From: Gammaproteobacteria bacterium
GTDB taxonomy: Bacteria; Pseudomonadota; Gammaproteobacteria; Pseudomonadales; Azotimanducaceae
Length of the DNA: 64,000 bases
NCBI GenBank assembly: GCA_026707945.1
Contig: JAPOVV010000074.1
Span: 149,690 to 213,689, forward strand
Reading direction: 5' to 3'
Notes under the pieces: model-generated
What the model saw: the letters and a program-made list of their open reading frames with translations, nothing else
Told to the model about the DNA's origin: nothing
Database searches by the model: none
Made by a program: the position numbers and the translations under genes
Part shown: piece by piece, positions 27,258 to 36,561 of the stretch
Position numbering within the stretch: position 1 is the stretch's first letter
How the letters are laid out: every line of letters begins with the position of its first letter

Positions 27258-28792
27258 TGCTTAATAGACGAGAGCTGGTACTCGGAAGTGGCGGGTCCCT
27301 GTGCGGCTTAATGTTGCCGATTCGTGGAATTGCCTCCGATTCGACATACGAGCGCTTTCACGAGAATCTCTCTAGACATCCATGGTTGCGCCTCTATGCC
27401 GGTGTTAGCGATACGGACACTGGTATCACGCAATGTGAGATTGAAGGCAATTGGCCATCCGACCTGGTTGGAGCCTTGTTCCGTAACGGACCTGGTCGCA
27501 TGGAACGCGCTGGTCGAAGATATCAGCATTGGTTCGATGGCGATGGATTAGTTCAAAAGTGGTCAATTGGTCCGGGACCGAACGTGACGCACCGTGCTCG
27601 GTTGGTGCGAACGCATAAGTACTTGCGCGACGAATCAAAAAACGAGCTATCTCTCGTTGGATTCGGCACCCTCGGCGATGACTCGGTGAGTATTACTGGT
27701 CCCGATTCATTGAACGTCGGCAATATCAGCGTATTGCCGCGGGATGAGGAGCTGTGGGCACTTTGGGAAGGCGGTTCCGCATGGCAATTGAACCCGGAGT
27801 CACTCGAAACAACAGGTATCGTAGAACTATCCACGGAGTCGGCCGGATTGCCGTTTTCGGCACACCCTCGCATCGAACCGAACGGCACGGTGTGGAATTT
27901 CGGGTACGTCAGTCATATGGGTGCCTTGGTGATATGGCGAATGGATGCCGGCGTTCGAAAACCCGAAATCTCAATCATTCGTCGCAACCCGATGACGATT
28001 CCACATGATTTTGTTGTGACGTCGAAGCATCTCGTGATTCCGCTTCCACCACTCCATTTCGAACCAGATCCCTCCGTCGAGCAGAGCTTCATCGACATGC
28101 ATGTCTGGCATTCGGATCGGAGCCTCGACCTCTTGGTCTTAGATAAGGACGATCCACAAAGTCATTTTGTCGTCGAACTACCTGCCAAGTGGTTGTTTCA
28201 CTACTCAAACGCCTGGGAAGACGAAAACGGAGTCATTAGGTTCGAAGGCTTTAAGTACGACGATCCAAGCTTGATGTATGACGCGTTTAAGAACGTAATG
28301 CATGGGGAAGCGCCGACAAGCGTTTCCTTGTCTTCGCTAGTTCAATTTCGGATCGACACGAAGAAGCGCACGGCTACTGTCGAGGATTTGGCAAATGAAT
28401 TTGAGGCAAGCGAATTCCCATCCGTAGATCAACGGCGCTCTACCGAACGTCACGAATGGTTGACCATGCTCGCAAACGATTCAAGCTCGAACTCTGCGAT
28501 GCGACTCGGATTGTTGAACAGCGTCGCTCGGATGAATATCTCAACTGGCGCGATAGGCCGTTTCACGTATCCTGAATATGAAATCCCCGAGGAGCACGTA
28601 TTCGTACCTAATCCTAAGGGTACCAGCGAATCAGATGGCTGGATCTTGGGGACATCACTCGATTACGTAAAACAAGAAACGTATTTGAACGTTTTTGATA
28701 TTGGTAATGCAACACCGGAGCCAATCGCACGGGCGACGCTACCTCGTCTGATGCCACTTGGGTTGCACGGGCAATTCGTCACGACGAAGTAG
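27257..28792 (+). CDS. Carotenoid cleavage oxygenase with Tat-like signal
   Basis: 511 residues of the RPE65/CCO family, non-haem iron enzymes that cut polyene double bonds. The four iron-binding histidines can be placed at His203 (SAHPR), His250 (IPHDF), His315 (WLFHYSNAWED) and His504 (LHGQF), with supporting glutamates in WED and EEHVFVPNP. The N-terminus MLNRRELVLGSGGSLCGLML is a twin-arginine-like signal, so the enzyme is probably folded and exported. It is fused in an operon with DUF2141 upstream and a LytS-type kinase that starts on the very next base. Substrate could be a carotenoid, a retinal precursor or a lignin-type stilbene. Confidence 0.88.
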   Translation: MLNRRELVLGSGGSLCGLMLPIRGIASDSTYERFHENLSRHPWLRLYAGVSDTDTGITQCEIEGNWPSDLVGALFRNGPGRMERAGRRYQHWFDGDGLVQKWSIGPGPNVTHRARLVRTHKYLRDESKNELSLVGFGTLGDDSVSITGPDSLNVGNISVLPRDEELWALWEGGSAWQLNPESLETTGIVELSTESAGLPFSAHPRIEPNGTVWNFGYVSHMGALVIWRMDAGVRKPEISIIRRNPMTIPHDFVVTSKHLVIPLPPLHFEPDPSVEQSFIDMHVWHSDRSLDLLVLDKDDPQSHFVVELPAKWLFHYSNAWEDENGVIRFEGFKYDDPSLMYDAFKNVMHGEAPTSVSLSSLVQFRIDTKKRTATVEDLANEFEASEFPSVDQRRSTERHEWLTMLANDSSSNSAMRLGLLNSVARMNISTGAIGRFTYPEYEIPEEHVFVPNPKGTSESDGWILGTSLDYVKQETYLNVFDIGNATPEPIARATLPRLMPLGLHGQFVTTK

Positions 28793-29830
28793 ATGTTTAA
28801 GTCGTTTCTATCTCACACCCGAGAACACGCAACCGCTTGGATCGTCGCAGTTACCGTCGCGTTCTGCACGCTTGTAGCAACCGTCCTGACGTTTCTAAAT
28901 GGTGAAATTTGGCTGAATTACGTCGCCAGTTACTCAATTGGTATGACGTGCATGTCGCTCCAACTCTGGGTACACGAGCGTCGGCCGGAATCGTGGAATC
29001 GTGAATGGGTTACTGTCATAACCGGCATTGTCAGCTTGGCGCTCGGCTTGCTACTCGGCGGAGCGCTCGGGGCATTTGACCCGTTTTTCTTCTACCGTTC
29101 AAACCCCATCGGCTTAGTGATCGGTGGTATCGCATGCGTTGTTGCCGCGTTCGTCATACTCCTAATGGGTTACATTCGTGACCTCGAAACCGAACGAGAC
29201 GCCGTGCGCCAGCAAGAGCTTGTCATGGAGCGAGAGCTAGCGACTGCTCAACTAAGAACGTTACAAGCGCAAATCGAACCGCATTTTCTGTTCAACACCC
29301 TCGCGAACGTGCAAGCGCTCATCGAAAGAGATCCATCGACAGCGTCTGAACTCGTAGACTCACTCACAAATCTATTTCGGGTATCACTGGACTACTCTCG
29401 TTCAAGCAACGGGACTATAAAAAAAGAAATTGAGCTGATTTCGAGCTACCTGGCTGTCCAGGAGGTTCGGATGGGAGAGCGTTTGACGTTCAAAATTGAT
29501 GTTGAAGACGATCTCAACGATTTCGAGCTACCGCCTTTCTTGATACAACCGCTCATTGAAAATGCAATAAAGCACGGACTCGAACCTTCCGCAAAACCTG
29601 GAAGTCTCGAAGTACAGATAGCGCACATTGAATCCGCGATTCAGATTGTCGTTACCAATACGTGGGAACCGGATCACGTGAATGTAGACGGAGACGGTGT
29701 CGGAATAGAAAACGTGAAGGAGCGCTTGAATTCGCTCTACTCCAACGCAGCGAAACTCCAGATTAGTCACCCTACCAAAGACCTATTCCGCGTCACCATC
29801 GAATTGCCTCTCGAGAAAGTCGCGGTGTGA
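28793..29830 (+). CDS. LytS/YpdA-type sensor histidine kinase
   Basis: 345 residues. Four membrane helices (about 14-35, 41-58, 72-94, 106-127) with short loops form the sensor part; there is no periplasmic domain, so the signal is probably within the membrane. A coiled coil (about 128-155) leads to the His_kinase domain: QIEPHFLFN with His164 as phosphate acceptor, LIENAIKHGLEP as N-box and GVGIENVKERL as G-box. The start follows the carotenoid oxygenase stop with no gap, and the end overlaps the regulator gene by 4 nt. The strict coupling suggests the kinase senses something made or removed by the oxygenase, or controls membrane pigment state. Confidence 0.9.
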   Translation: MFKSFLSHTREHATAWIVAVTVAFCTLVATVLTFLNGEIWLNYVASYSIGMTCMSLQLWVHERRPESWNREWVTVITGIVSLALGLLLGGALGAFDPFFFYRSNPIGLVIGGIACVVAAFVILLMGYIRDLETERDAVRQQELVMERELATAQLRTLQAQIEPHFLFNTLANVQALIERDPSTASELVDSLTNLFRVSLDYSRSSNGTIKKEIELISSYLAVQEVRMGERLTFKIDVEDDLNDFELPPFLIQPLIENAIKHGLEPSAKPGSLEVQIAHIESAIQIVVTNTWEPDHVNVDGDGVGIENVKERLNSLYSNAAKLQISHPTKDLFRVTIELPLEKVAV

Positions 29831-30579
29831 GTCCGACGGTACTTATCGCTGACGACGAACCGCTGTTGCGTGAACAGCTCGAAGGCTTAGTCAATCGTAT
29901 TTGGCCAGAGGCTCGCATCGTCGCTTCTGCCTCGAATGGTGCGGAGGCACGAATTGCTTTGCAAGAACAACGCCCTGATGTCGCGTTTCTTGATATCCGT
30001 ATGCCTTCACCAGACGGTTTGGCGTTGGCTGAGGAATTTGCGGACGAACCGAGTCTCATCGTTTTTGTCACGGCGTACGACCAATACGCTGTAGCCGCGT
30101 TTGAGAAAAACGCCTGCGATTATCTACTTAAACCGATATCGGAAGACCGTTTTCAAGAAACTGTAAATAGGCTTGAGAGTCGACTTGAGAGATCTGATAC
30201 GACCATGGCCATTGCATCAATCAGGCGCGAAATAGAGAACCTCAAATCGAAGCCTCGGCTCGACCGAATCCCTGTTCATCATCGTGGCAAAACGAAGTTA
30301 GTTTCGGTGGGGGACATCCGCTATTTCAAAGCGGACGCCAAATACACACTCGCATTCGATGCGTCAAACGAATATGTGCTTTCGTCGAGTCTTCAGGCGT
30401 TAGAAGAACAATTAGACGCCGACGTTTTCTGGCGGATTCACCGCAACTGTATCGTTAACGCGAACTTTATCGAAACCGTGCATCGCATTACCAGTGATGT
30501 ATTTGTAGTAAAAATCTCTAATCGTGACGACGAACTTCGTGTGAGTCGAAACTATCGTTATAGGTTTCGCGAGTTTTGA
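29827..30579 (+). CDS. LytTR-family response regulator
   Basis: 250 residues. Receiver domain 1-120 with the acidic pair in IADDEP, phosphoacceptor Asp56 in FLDIRMP, VTAYD and LKPIS. The C-terminal LytTR DNA-binding domain (about 145-250) has RIPVHHRGKTKLVSVGDIRYF, FWRIHRNCIVNANFI and SRNYRYRFREF. Start is a GTG overlapping the kinase stop (GTGA), so kinase and regulator are made together. Target genes cannot be deduced; the four-gene operon itself is the simplest candidate. Last gene of the operon. Confidence 0.93.
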   Translation: MSPTVLIADDEPLLREQLEGLVNRIWPEARIVASASNGAEARIALQEQRPDVAFLDIRMPSPDGLALAEEFADEPSLIVFVTAYDQYAVAAFEKNACDYLLKPISEDRFQETVNRLESRLERSDTTMAIASIRREIENLKSKPRLDRIPVHHRGKTKLVSVGDIRYFKADAKYTLAFDASNEYVLSSSLQALEEQLDADVFWRIHRNCIVNANFIETVHRITSDVFVVKISNRDDELRVSRNYRYRFREF

Positions 30580-30915
30580 GAGAGCCGTGGACACGTCACA
30601 CGTTCACAGCCTCGCCAAACGAAGTCGTAGAAACGGAAAGCAATCGTTTGAAATGTCAGTACATACGACTCACTAATTGTTTCCTGCGCAGATTGAGTCT
30701 GTGCCCCACATACAATCAAATCAACCCATCTTTCTATTTTCCGCCGCATGAGCAAAACGAAAAATCTTCTAATTAGCTTTCTTACCCCGTTTGGTATGCT
30801 CATCGCAATTTCTATGACGAATGCTTGTGCGCATAGCGTCAGTACCGTCGGCAATGGAAGCACTCAACATCCAAGTGTTGATATAGACAACCATGATCCC
30901 AGCAAAGAGGAACCA

Positions 30916-31314
30916 ATGGCACATTCAGTTACACCTTTTTTAATGTTCCAAGGTAAGAACGCCCAAGAAGCCATCGACTTCTACCTAGACGTGATTCCCG
31001 GTAGTCGTATTGAAGACGTTCAACACTACGGCGATTCGAACCCAGAATTTGCTGATCTGATTATGTTCGCAACCGTGAGCATTGGTGGGCAGGATGTCAG
31101 GTTCAGCGACAGCCCTATTAAGCATGCTTTCGATTTCACGCCATCATTCTCGTTTCTGATCGAGTGCGAGTCGGAAGAACAATTGAAAGCGATTGCATCA
31201 CAACTTGAGGAATCGGGAAAAGTGCTGATGCCGATTGATTCTTACGGGTTCAGCAAGAAATTCACCTGGGTTGAAGACCGCTTTGGCGTATCGTGGCAAT
31301 TAGTGTATTGGTAG
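30916..31314 (+). CDS. VOC-family PhnB-like protein
   Basis: 133 residues if started at the ATG at 30916, which has a good ribosome site AAAGAGG (30904-30910) and begins MAHSVTPFLMFQGKNAQEAIDFY like known PhnB-like proteins. The frame is open upstream to an ATG at 30748; that longer form would add an N-terminus with a hydrophobic stretch and Cys (LIAISMTNACAHS) that resembles a lipoprotein signal. The fold is a VOC beta-alpha-beta repeat: FDFTPSFSFLIECESEEQLK and TWVEDRFGVSWQLVYW. Such proteins may be small-molecule binding enzymes; no role is known. Confidence 0.8.
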   Translation: MAHSVTPFLMFQGKNAQEAIDFYLDVIPGSRIEDVQHYGDSNPEFADLIMFATVSIGGQDVRFSDSPIKHAFDFTPSFSFLIECESEEQLKAIASQLEESGKVLMPIDSYGFSKKFTWVEDRFGVSWQLVYW

Positions 31315-31619
31315 CTCGGGATGCATTTCGCGCAAGAGCACTCACGACGTAGTATTTTTGCAGGTGCTAGCCAATTACAGAGTGTTCTAGTCAGTCGCCA
31401 ACCGGAATACGATGACGGCAAATAGGCATCAAATGTACGCGAAGCTATCGCTTAGGTGTCCGCAATAACGTGTGCGGTCCCATATGGTCAATTCCACTCG
31501 TACTCGTATCATTCAAGCTGCTAGTAGGTTGGCGGACTTAAGACTCGTAATCGTGAACCTGACGCCTAATACATAGGCGAGTGCTGTCCCATATTTGCAG
31601 AACTGGAAAGGATCTCAAC
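31315..31619. other. Intergenic stretch before the YciI gene
   Basis: No open frame with a plausible start. It holds a perfect 6-bp hairpin CGCCTA-ATACA-TAGGCG at 31563-31579, about 40 nt upstream of the YciI start, and a 5-bp one (CCGCA/TGCGG) near 31460-31476. Neither has a T-run. They may be part of the mRNA leader; nothing else is seen. Confidence 0.3.
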
Positions 31620-31919
31620 ATGTACATTTCAGTAATCGGTACCGACAAGCCCGGAATGGCCGAAGTTCGCAGCGCTAATTTCGATGCGTTCGCCGAATTT
31701 CTACGCGACCATCCAGAATTTCCGGACGTGAAGCTACACCACGGCGGACCTCTTCTCGCCGCCGACGGTGAGACGCCGATAGGGACCCAGCTGGTTGTCG
31801 AAGCGCCTTCCATAGAGGCTGCTGAGAACTTCATTAAAGCAAGCCCGTTTGGGCGATTAGATTTATACGCAGAAGTTCACGTGCGGCCATGGCGTTGGTT
31901 GACCGGTAGACCCGACTAG
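31620..31919 (+). CDS. YciI-family protein
   Basis: 99 residues. Start at ATG 31620, preceded by GGAAAGGAT; an in-frame ATG at 31581 lacks a site and is not used. The dimeric ferredoxin-like YciI fold shows as MYISVIGTDKPGMAEVR, LKLHHGGPLLAADGETPIGTQLVVE and SPFGRLDLYAEVHVRPWRW. The conserved catalytic-looking His is in VKLHHGGPL. YciI proteins are small metabolic enzymes or accessory factors; the specific reaction is not known. Confidence 0.82.
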   Translation: MYISVIGTDKPGMAEVRSANFDAFAEFLRDHPEFPDVKLHHGGPLLAADGETPIGTQLVVEAPSIEAAENFIKASPFGRLDLYAEVHVRPWRWLTGRPD

Positions 31920-32009
31920 CTGGCTAGTTCATTTCGACGAAACGACCCACAAGCAGCGTTTCGAAGCTAGAGCTTTGATTGGTCTATTGCGCACTTCGCC
32001 ACGAACATC

Positions 32010-33113
32010 ATGAGAAATGCAGATGATGTGAATGCACAGGCTTTACCTGACGCCGCAGACGCGCTGATGCAACCTTCGTCAGATCGTGCGGCGTGGATCC
32101 CAGAAGAAATGGAAGCCGATAAGGTCTGGCTTCACAACTTCACCGATCGAGAATTGACGGAGATCCATGAAGCTGTCGAAAACGTAGAGAGGGAGCGCTT
32201 AGATTTCCTGGATATCGACCGCGATGCCTTTCCACTTCCTCATTTCACTGCAAGATTGACGGAAGTCAGAAACGAACTCCTATACGGGCGAGGATTTGTT
32301 CTATTCCGCGGACTCGATATCGACCACACCAATCGACGTCGAGCAGCACTTGCTTTCTGGGGCATCTCAATGCACTTAGGCGATGTTGCGCTTTCGCAAA
32401 ATGCAAATGGTCATGCGCTGGGTCACGTTTACGATCTTGGTCAAACGAGAGAAAATCCCTTACAACGGGGACCCTACTCCCGTGAGGCGATTCCATTTCA
32501 CTGTGACTGGTGCGATTTGACTGGGCTCTGCTGCCTGAATCCAGCAAAACAAGGTGGTCTGAATTCGATCATGTCCTCGGTGACCGTCTATAACGAAATG
32601 CTCGAACATAGCCCAGATCTCGTTGAGGCGCTGACGCATCCAATCTATCGAGACCGGCGTGGTGAAACACCGCAGGGCATGGACGAGTGGTATGCCATTC
32701 CTGTGTTTAACGTATTCGACGGTTGGTTCAGTGCAAACCTCGAACCCGCCATGACTGACTCAGTCGAGAGATTTGACGAGGTTCCCAAGAAAAGCACGTT
32801 GGAACGTGAAGCGATTGCGGAAATCCAGCGAATTTGCGATGAAAAGCACTTGTCTATGGATTTTCTACCGGGCGATATTCAATTTATCAACAACCACACC
32901 ACATTCCACTCTCGGTCTGCTTACGAGGACTACACTGAAGTAGATCGTAAACGACACCTATTTCGCATTTGGCTTAAGTGCTTCGATGGTCGTCCACTGT
33001 CACATTGGTTTTACGATCGGAACGGACCTCAGGGTACCGTAGATCGACCTGGGGGAATCGTCAGATCGGACACCGTACTTACGGCGCCGCTAGTTCCATC
33101 GGTACATAGATAG
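32010..33113 (+). CDS. TauD/TfdA-type Fe(II)/2-oxoglutarate dioxygenase
   Basis: 367 residues. The iron triad is visible: H-x-D in IPFHCDWCDLTG at about 168-175 and the distal His in INNHTTFHSRSAYED near 300-312, with Arg in HLFRIWLKCF for 2-oxoglutarate. The N-terminal 60 residues are a helical extension. The family hydroxylates small acids, amines or lipids; this particular long form is often near sulfur or quaternary-amine genes, but no such neighbours occur here. The 2-oxoglutarate dependence is inferred from the family. Confidence 0.82.
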   Translation: MRNADDVNAQALPDAADALMQPSSDRAAWIPEEMEADKVWLHNFTDRELTEIHEAVENVERERLDFLDIDRDAFPLPHFTARLTEVRNELLYGRGFVLFRGLDIDHTNRRRAALAFWGISMHLGDVALSQNANGHALGHVYDLGQTRENPLQRGPYSREAIPFHCDWCDLTGLCCLNPAKQGGLNSIMSSVTVYNEMLEHSPDLVEALTHPIYRDRRGETPQGMDEWYAIPVFNVFDGWFSANLEPAMTDSVERFDEVPKKSTLEREAIAEIQRICDEKHLSMDFLPGDIQFINNHTTFHSRSAYEDYTEVDRKRHLFRIWLKCFDGRPLSHWFYDRNGPQGTVDRPGGIVRSDTVLTAPLVPSVHR

Positions 33114-33305
33114 AGTAGTCTTGCTTCGTACACATTAGTAGTCATTGATTTCGATGTTCCTTTAAAGAATGTAGGTTGAAGATGCGATGAGGTGTTTACT
33201 AAAGCCGGCCGACTATCGCGTTAAACGAATAGACTTTCGATGGGTCGTTCCATCACGAGACCATATTCAAGTGCTGATCGTCTTAGGCATTAGCTGCGAG
33301 TCAGT

Positions 33306-35036
33306 ATGACATCAGAATCGGATGTGAGGATGTTAGGACCCAATGAGCAACTCTCAGTTCCTATTGCGTCTGGTTTAGGCATTCAGCTCGTCGCGTTAGT
33401 CATACCTGGCGTCGTACTAATTCCTACCATCGTTTTTCGCGGCGCCGGTCAGCCAGAAGAGATTCTCTTGTGGGGTGTGTTCGCTTCCGTTGTTGTCTGC
33501 GGTGCGACGACAATGTTGCAAGCAGCTCGACTCGGTCGTTTCGGTGCAGGCTACCTCATCGCGACCGGCACGTCCGGTGCCGCAATGGCGGTCAGCGTCG
33601 CAGCCCTAAACGCCGGAGGTCCCGCGCTACTTGCGACACTGGTACTTAGCTTGGCGATCGTGCAATTCCTATTCTCCACCCGCCTTGAGCTATTTCGACG
33701 CATTCTTACGCCGACCGTCACAGGAACCATCATCATGCTGACTCCTGTCACGGTAACGCCTGTGATCTTTCAGGAACTAAACAACGTACCAGAGGGCGTA
33801 GCGCCCATGGTTGGTCCGATATGTGCACTGACCACTTTAGCCGTTGTGATAGGAATCATGCTGAAGGCTCATGGATTTTGGCGGTTATGGTCGCCGATCA
33901 TTGGCGTGATCGCTGGAGCGCTCATGTCGGTTGCTTTCGGCTTGTACGACATCGAGCGTGTCGTGAACGCGGGGTGGATTGGATTTCCTACGCTTGAATG
34001 GCCTGGCTTGAATCTTGAATTCAATGTCGCATTCTGGGCACTACTACCCGCGTTCTTGTTCATTACGGTCGTCTGCACGATTCAAACGGTAAGCGGTTCG
34101 ATCGCAGTTCAACGAGTGACTTGGAACGAAACTAAGGCGGTTGACTTTCGCTCAGTGCAAGGTGCCGTCTCCGCCGATTCGGTAGGAAATCTCTTCGGTT
34201 CAGTGCTCGGCTCGATGCCTGTGGGATTTCGCCCGACAGGTACCTCGATGGTGGAGATAACGGGTGTCGGTTCGCGCAGTCTCGGTCTGATACTCGGCGC
34301 ATCCTTGCTCGTCCTTGCGTGTGTACCAAAGGCTCTAGCGATAGTTCTCGCCATACCAGGACCCGTTACTGCAACCTTCACAACGATCGTGATGGCATCG
34401 ATCTTCATCATAGGTGTGAAGGTGGTCATTCAAGATGGAATTGACTACCGCAAAGGCGCTATCGTTGGGATTGCATTTTGGGTGGGTGTTGGGTTCGAGT
34501 ATGGGTCGATCTTTCCCGACTTCGTGACTGGTTTGTTAGGAAATCTACCAGTGAATGGGATGTTGGCTGGAGGATTGATTGCGTTCTTAGCTACCGGATT
34601 CATTGAATTGACAAAGCCGCGAAGGCAAAAGTTAGATGCAGAATTGGATCGCTCCGCATTGCCAACCATTCGGGACTTCATTGTCGGATTGGCCAAGCGA
34701 TACGCGTGGGACGAGTCGATGGTTGCGCGCCTCGATGCGGTCAGTGAAGAGACTTTGTTAACTCTACTCGAAGAGCAGGAATCTAAACAGGATGAAGAAC
34801 CTCGAAGCCTTCTGGTCGGTGTCACCAATGAAAACGAGCAAGTCACACTTGAATTCATCGCCTCGAGTGGTGAGCAAAACGTGCAAGATCGAATGGCCAT
34901 GCTTGCTGACGCCAGTACTCTCGATTCGACTGAACGTGATTTATCACTTCGACTTCTTCGACATCTAGCGTCGTCGGTTCGACATCAGCAGTACTTCGGT
35001 ACAGACGTCATTACCGTTCACGTCGACCGTCGATAA
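33306..35036 (+). CDS. NCS2-type xanthine/uracil permease with C-terminal GHKL-like domain
   Basis: 576 residues. About 20-445 is the NCS2 transporter with ten or more helices; the family regions GFRPTGTSMVEITGVGSR (usual QNVGLIxxTGVxSR) and GFEYGSIFPDFVTGL are present. From about 450 a 125-residue cytosolic extension follows: LPTIRDFIVGLAKRY, LDAVSEETLLTLLEEQ, then SLRLLRHLASSVRHQQYFGT and a terminal strand VITVHVDR. This order resembles a degenerate anti-sigma-factor-type (RsbW) GHKL domain: helix, N-box position, GLxLI helix, final strand. The ATP-binding asparagine and glycines are not evident. It may sense or be regulated by a ligand. Nucleobase transport is inferred, not shown. Confidence 0.72.
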   Translation: MTSESDVRMLGPNEQLSVPIASGLGIQLVALVIPGVVLIPTIVFRGAGQPEEILLWGVFASVVVCGATTMLQAARLGRFGAGYLIATGTSGAAMAVSVAALNAGGPALLATLVLSLAIVQFLFSTRLELFRRILTPTVTGTIIMLTPVTVTPVIFQELNNVPEGVAPMVGPICALTTLAVVIGIMLKAHGFWRLWSPIIGVIAGALMSVAFGLYDIERVVNAGWIGFPTLEWPGLNLEFNVAFWALLPAFLFITVVCTIQTVSGSIAVQRVTWNETKAVDFRSVQGAVSADSVGNLFGSVLGSMPVGFRPTGTSMVEITGVGSRSLGLILGASLLVLACVPKALAIVLAIPGPVTATFTTIVMASIFIIGVKVVIQDGIDYRKGAIVGIAFWVGVGFEYGSIFPDFVTGLLGNLPVNGMLAGGLIAFLATGFIELTKPRRQKLDAELDRSALPTIRDFIVGLAKRYAWDESMVARLDAVSEETLLTLLEEQESKQDEEPRSLLVGVTNENEQVTLEFIASSGEQNVQDRMAMLADASTLDSTERDLSLRLLRHLASSVRHQQYFGTDVITVHVDRR

Positions 35037-35359
35037 CGTACAACGGCGTGATTGCGACGTACATAACAAATGAAGATTCGGAGCTAGATACCGCTTTCAG
35101 AGGTGCTGCAGCAGGGATTTAGATAGCGAATCTTCTTGGATTCGACGGTTTACGTTACGAGATATCATCGCTTCTCGCACATAAGAAGATCATGGGTGCT
35201 AAGCGTGTAAACCTTGTGTCAAACCAAAAAATACGCTTGCGATGCTTAGGAGCTGATTCCTGCTTCCGTTAGAAATTCGCACTTACCAAAGAAATCAAGC
35301 GCCCACGGTATCGGAGACTACGATTACATCCCTAATCACTGCGAAAAGCGAGTCTGATT
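35037..35359. other. Intergenic stretch between permease and antitoxin remnant
   Basis: No convincing gene. Just after the permease stop a short open frame (35048-35119, GTG start) reads ATYITNEDSELDTAF, 24 residues, with no ribosome site; it could be chance. The rest is without open frames, hairpins or repeats that I can see. Confidence 0.3.
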
Positions 35360-35603
35360 ATGACCTCACTAGAAATCCACGACTTGGATGACGCAATCGT
35401 TTGATCTATTGCGAGCGCGAGCAGCACGAAATACACGATCCGTCCAAGAGGAGGCAACAGCAATCCTGAGTCACGCCTTAGTGCGATCGAACGAGACTAA
35501 AGACCTCGTGAGCATATTCCGCGAACGCTTCGGCGATTCTAACGGCGTAGACCTTCGAATACCCGAGCGCGAGCCGTTACGCGAGCCGCCGACCTTCGAT
35601 TAG
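35360..35603 (+). pseudogene. Frameshifted FitA-type antitoxin remnant
   Basis: A FitA-like ribbon-helix-helix antitoxin broken by one base. Frame one starts at ATG 35360 and reads MTSLEIHDLDDAIV, the family's N-terminal strand and helix, then meets TGA at 35402. In the frame one base on, the sequence continues with LLRARAARNTRSVQEEATAI and ends LREPPTFD, the family's usual second half and C-terminus. Removing one T from the run at 35400-35402 would rejoin the two into an 80-residue FitA protein. The ATG at 35388 could start a shortened product without the DNA-binding strand. The PIN-domain toxin FitB that normally follows is absent downstream. Confidence 0.75.
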
Positions 35604-35766
35604 AGTGCCGAGAACCCACAAATTCGCATCTCTCAACGAACGAAGGATGGCAATTCGCTCTATATGAAGATCGAATAGCTCTACCGAACCACTTACAAAT
35701 CTATATTCGCAAATTACTATGGTCAAATGTATAGAACTTGCTGTATTCTTGTATTTGAAACCGAAG

Positions 35767-36561
35767 TCAGTTCATTACCTGATCATTGTCAGATGGCTTC
35801 GGTAATTGCGCCAGATTTCTATCGATCATCTCAATAGTCGCTTCGTCGGAAACTAAGTCTCTAGCAGTTCTTAGTTCGGACCTCGCGGCACCATAGTCAC
35901 CCATCGAAGCCCAAACTTCAGCACATTTAAAGTGCGTGAACCAGTCATCAGGATCAATTAATTTCATGTAGTCCACAAACTCCAGACGGCGTACGACATC
36001 GCCTTTTACCGATGCGACTTCCTGTAAGTTATTGAACATGCGCTTGAGAATGTCCGCGTTACTTGCTAATTCGGGATTGTTTGGTACGCTGATATTTTTC
36101 TTCTTTAGATTCGAAGTAAATGTGTCGTAATCCAAGATGCTGAAGTCGATGGGATTAACGATGACATCGTTAACTTGCGCTAGGAACACGCCAGGGAAAT
36201 TCACGCCATGACTTGACATTGTGAGATGATCACTCACTCCGAGAATGATCGCAACGTACGTAATCGGAATTCCGTGGCGCGATTTGAGCACGTGCTCTAT
36301 ATCGCTATTTGCGTATTCGTGGAAGTCACTCTCGGTTACCCCTTGAAATCCTTCTTCGTGGAATACCTTCAGCATCATCTCCACGGTTTCTTCACGCTTT
36401 TGGATTTCTCCAGCTAAGTGGAGTAACTGAGTGTCGACCCAATCTAGGTCCGACTCAGGATTTAGGATTCGAGATACTGCTTTTACGCCAAGTAGTAAAT
36501 GCTCATTGACGCTTTCCACGCACTCGAGTAATGCGCTGGCATACGGAAGATCTTGTGTCAT
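35767..36561 (-). CDS. SirB1-family transglutaminase-like protein with TPR-like tail
   Basis: 264 residues. The SirB1/transglutaminase-9 core is recognised by SRILNPESDLDWVDTQLLHLAGEI, then SRHGIPITYVAIILGVSD, HGVNFPGVFLAQVND and NPIDFSILDYDTF. The C-terminal ~60 residues (WFTHFKCAEVWASMGDYGAA) are TPR-like. The catalytic Cys of active transglutaminases is absent, as in SirB1 generally. The role is unknown; family members are often near prmC and hemK in enteric bacteria, which is not the case here. Confidence 0.8.
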   Translation of the reverse strand: MTQDLPYASALLECVESVNEHLLLGVKAVSRILNPESDLDWVDTQLLHLAGEIQKREETVEMMLKVFHEEGFQGVTESDFHEYANSDIEHVLKSRHGIPITYVAIILGVSDHLTMSSHGVNFPGVFLAQVNDVIVNPIDFSILDYDTFTSNLKKKNISVPNNPELASNADILKRMFNNLQEVASVKGDVVRRLEFVDYMKLIDPDDWFTHFKCAEVWASMGDYGAARSELRTARDLVSDEATIEMIDRNLAQLPKPSDNDQVMN

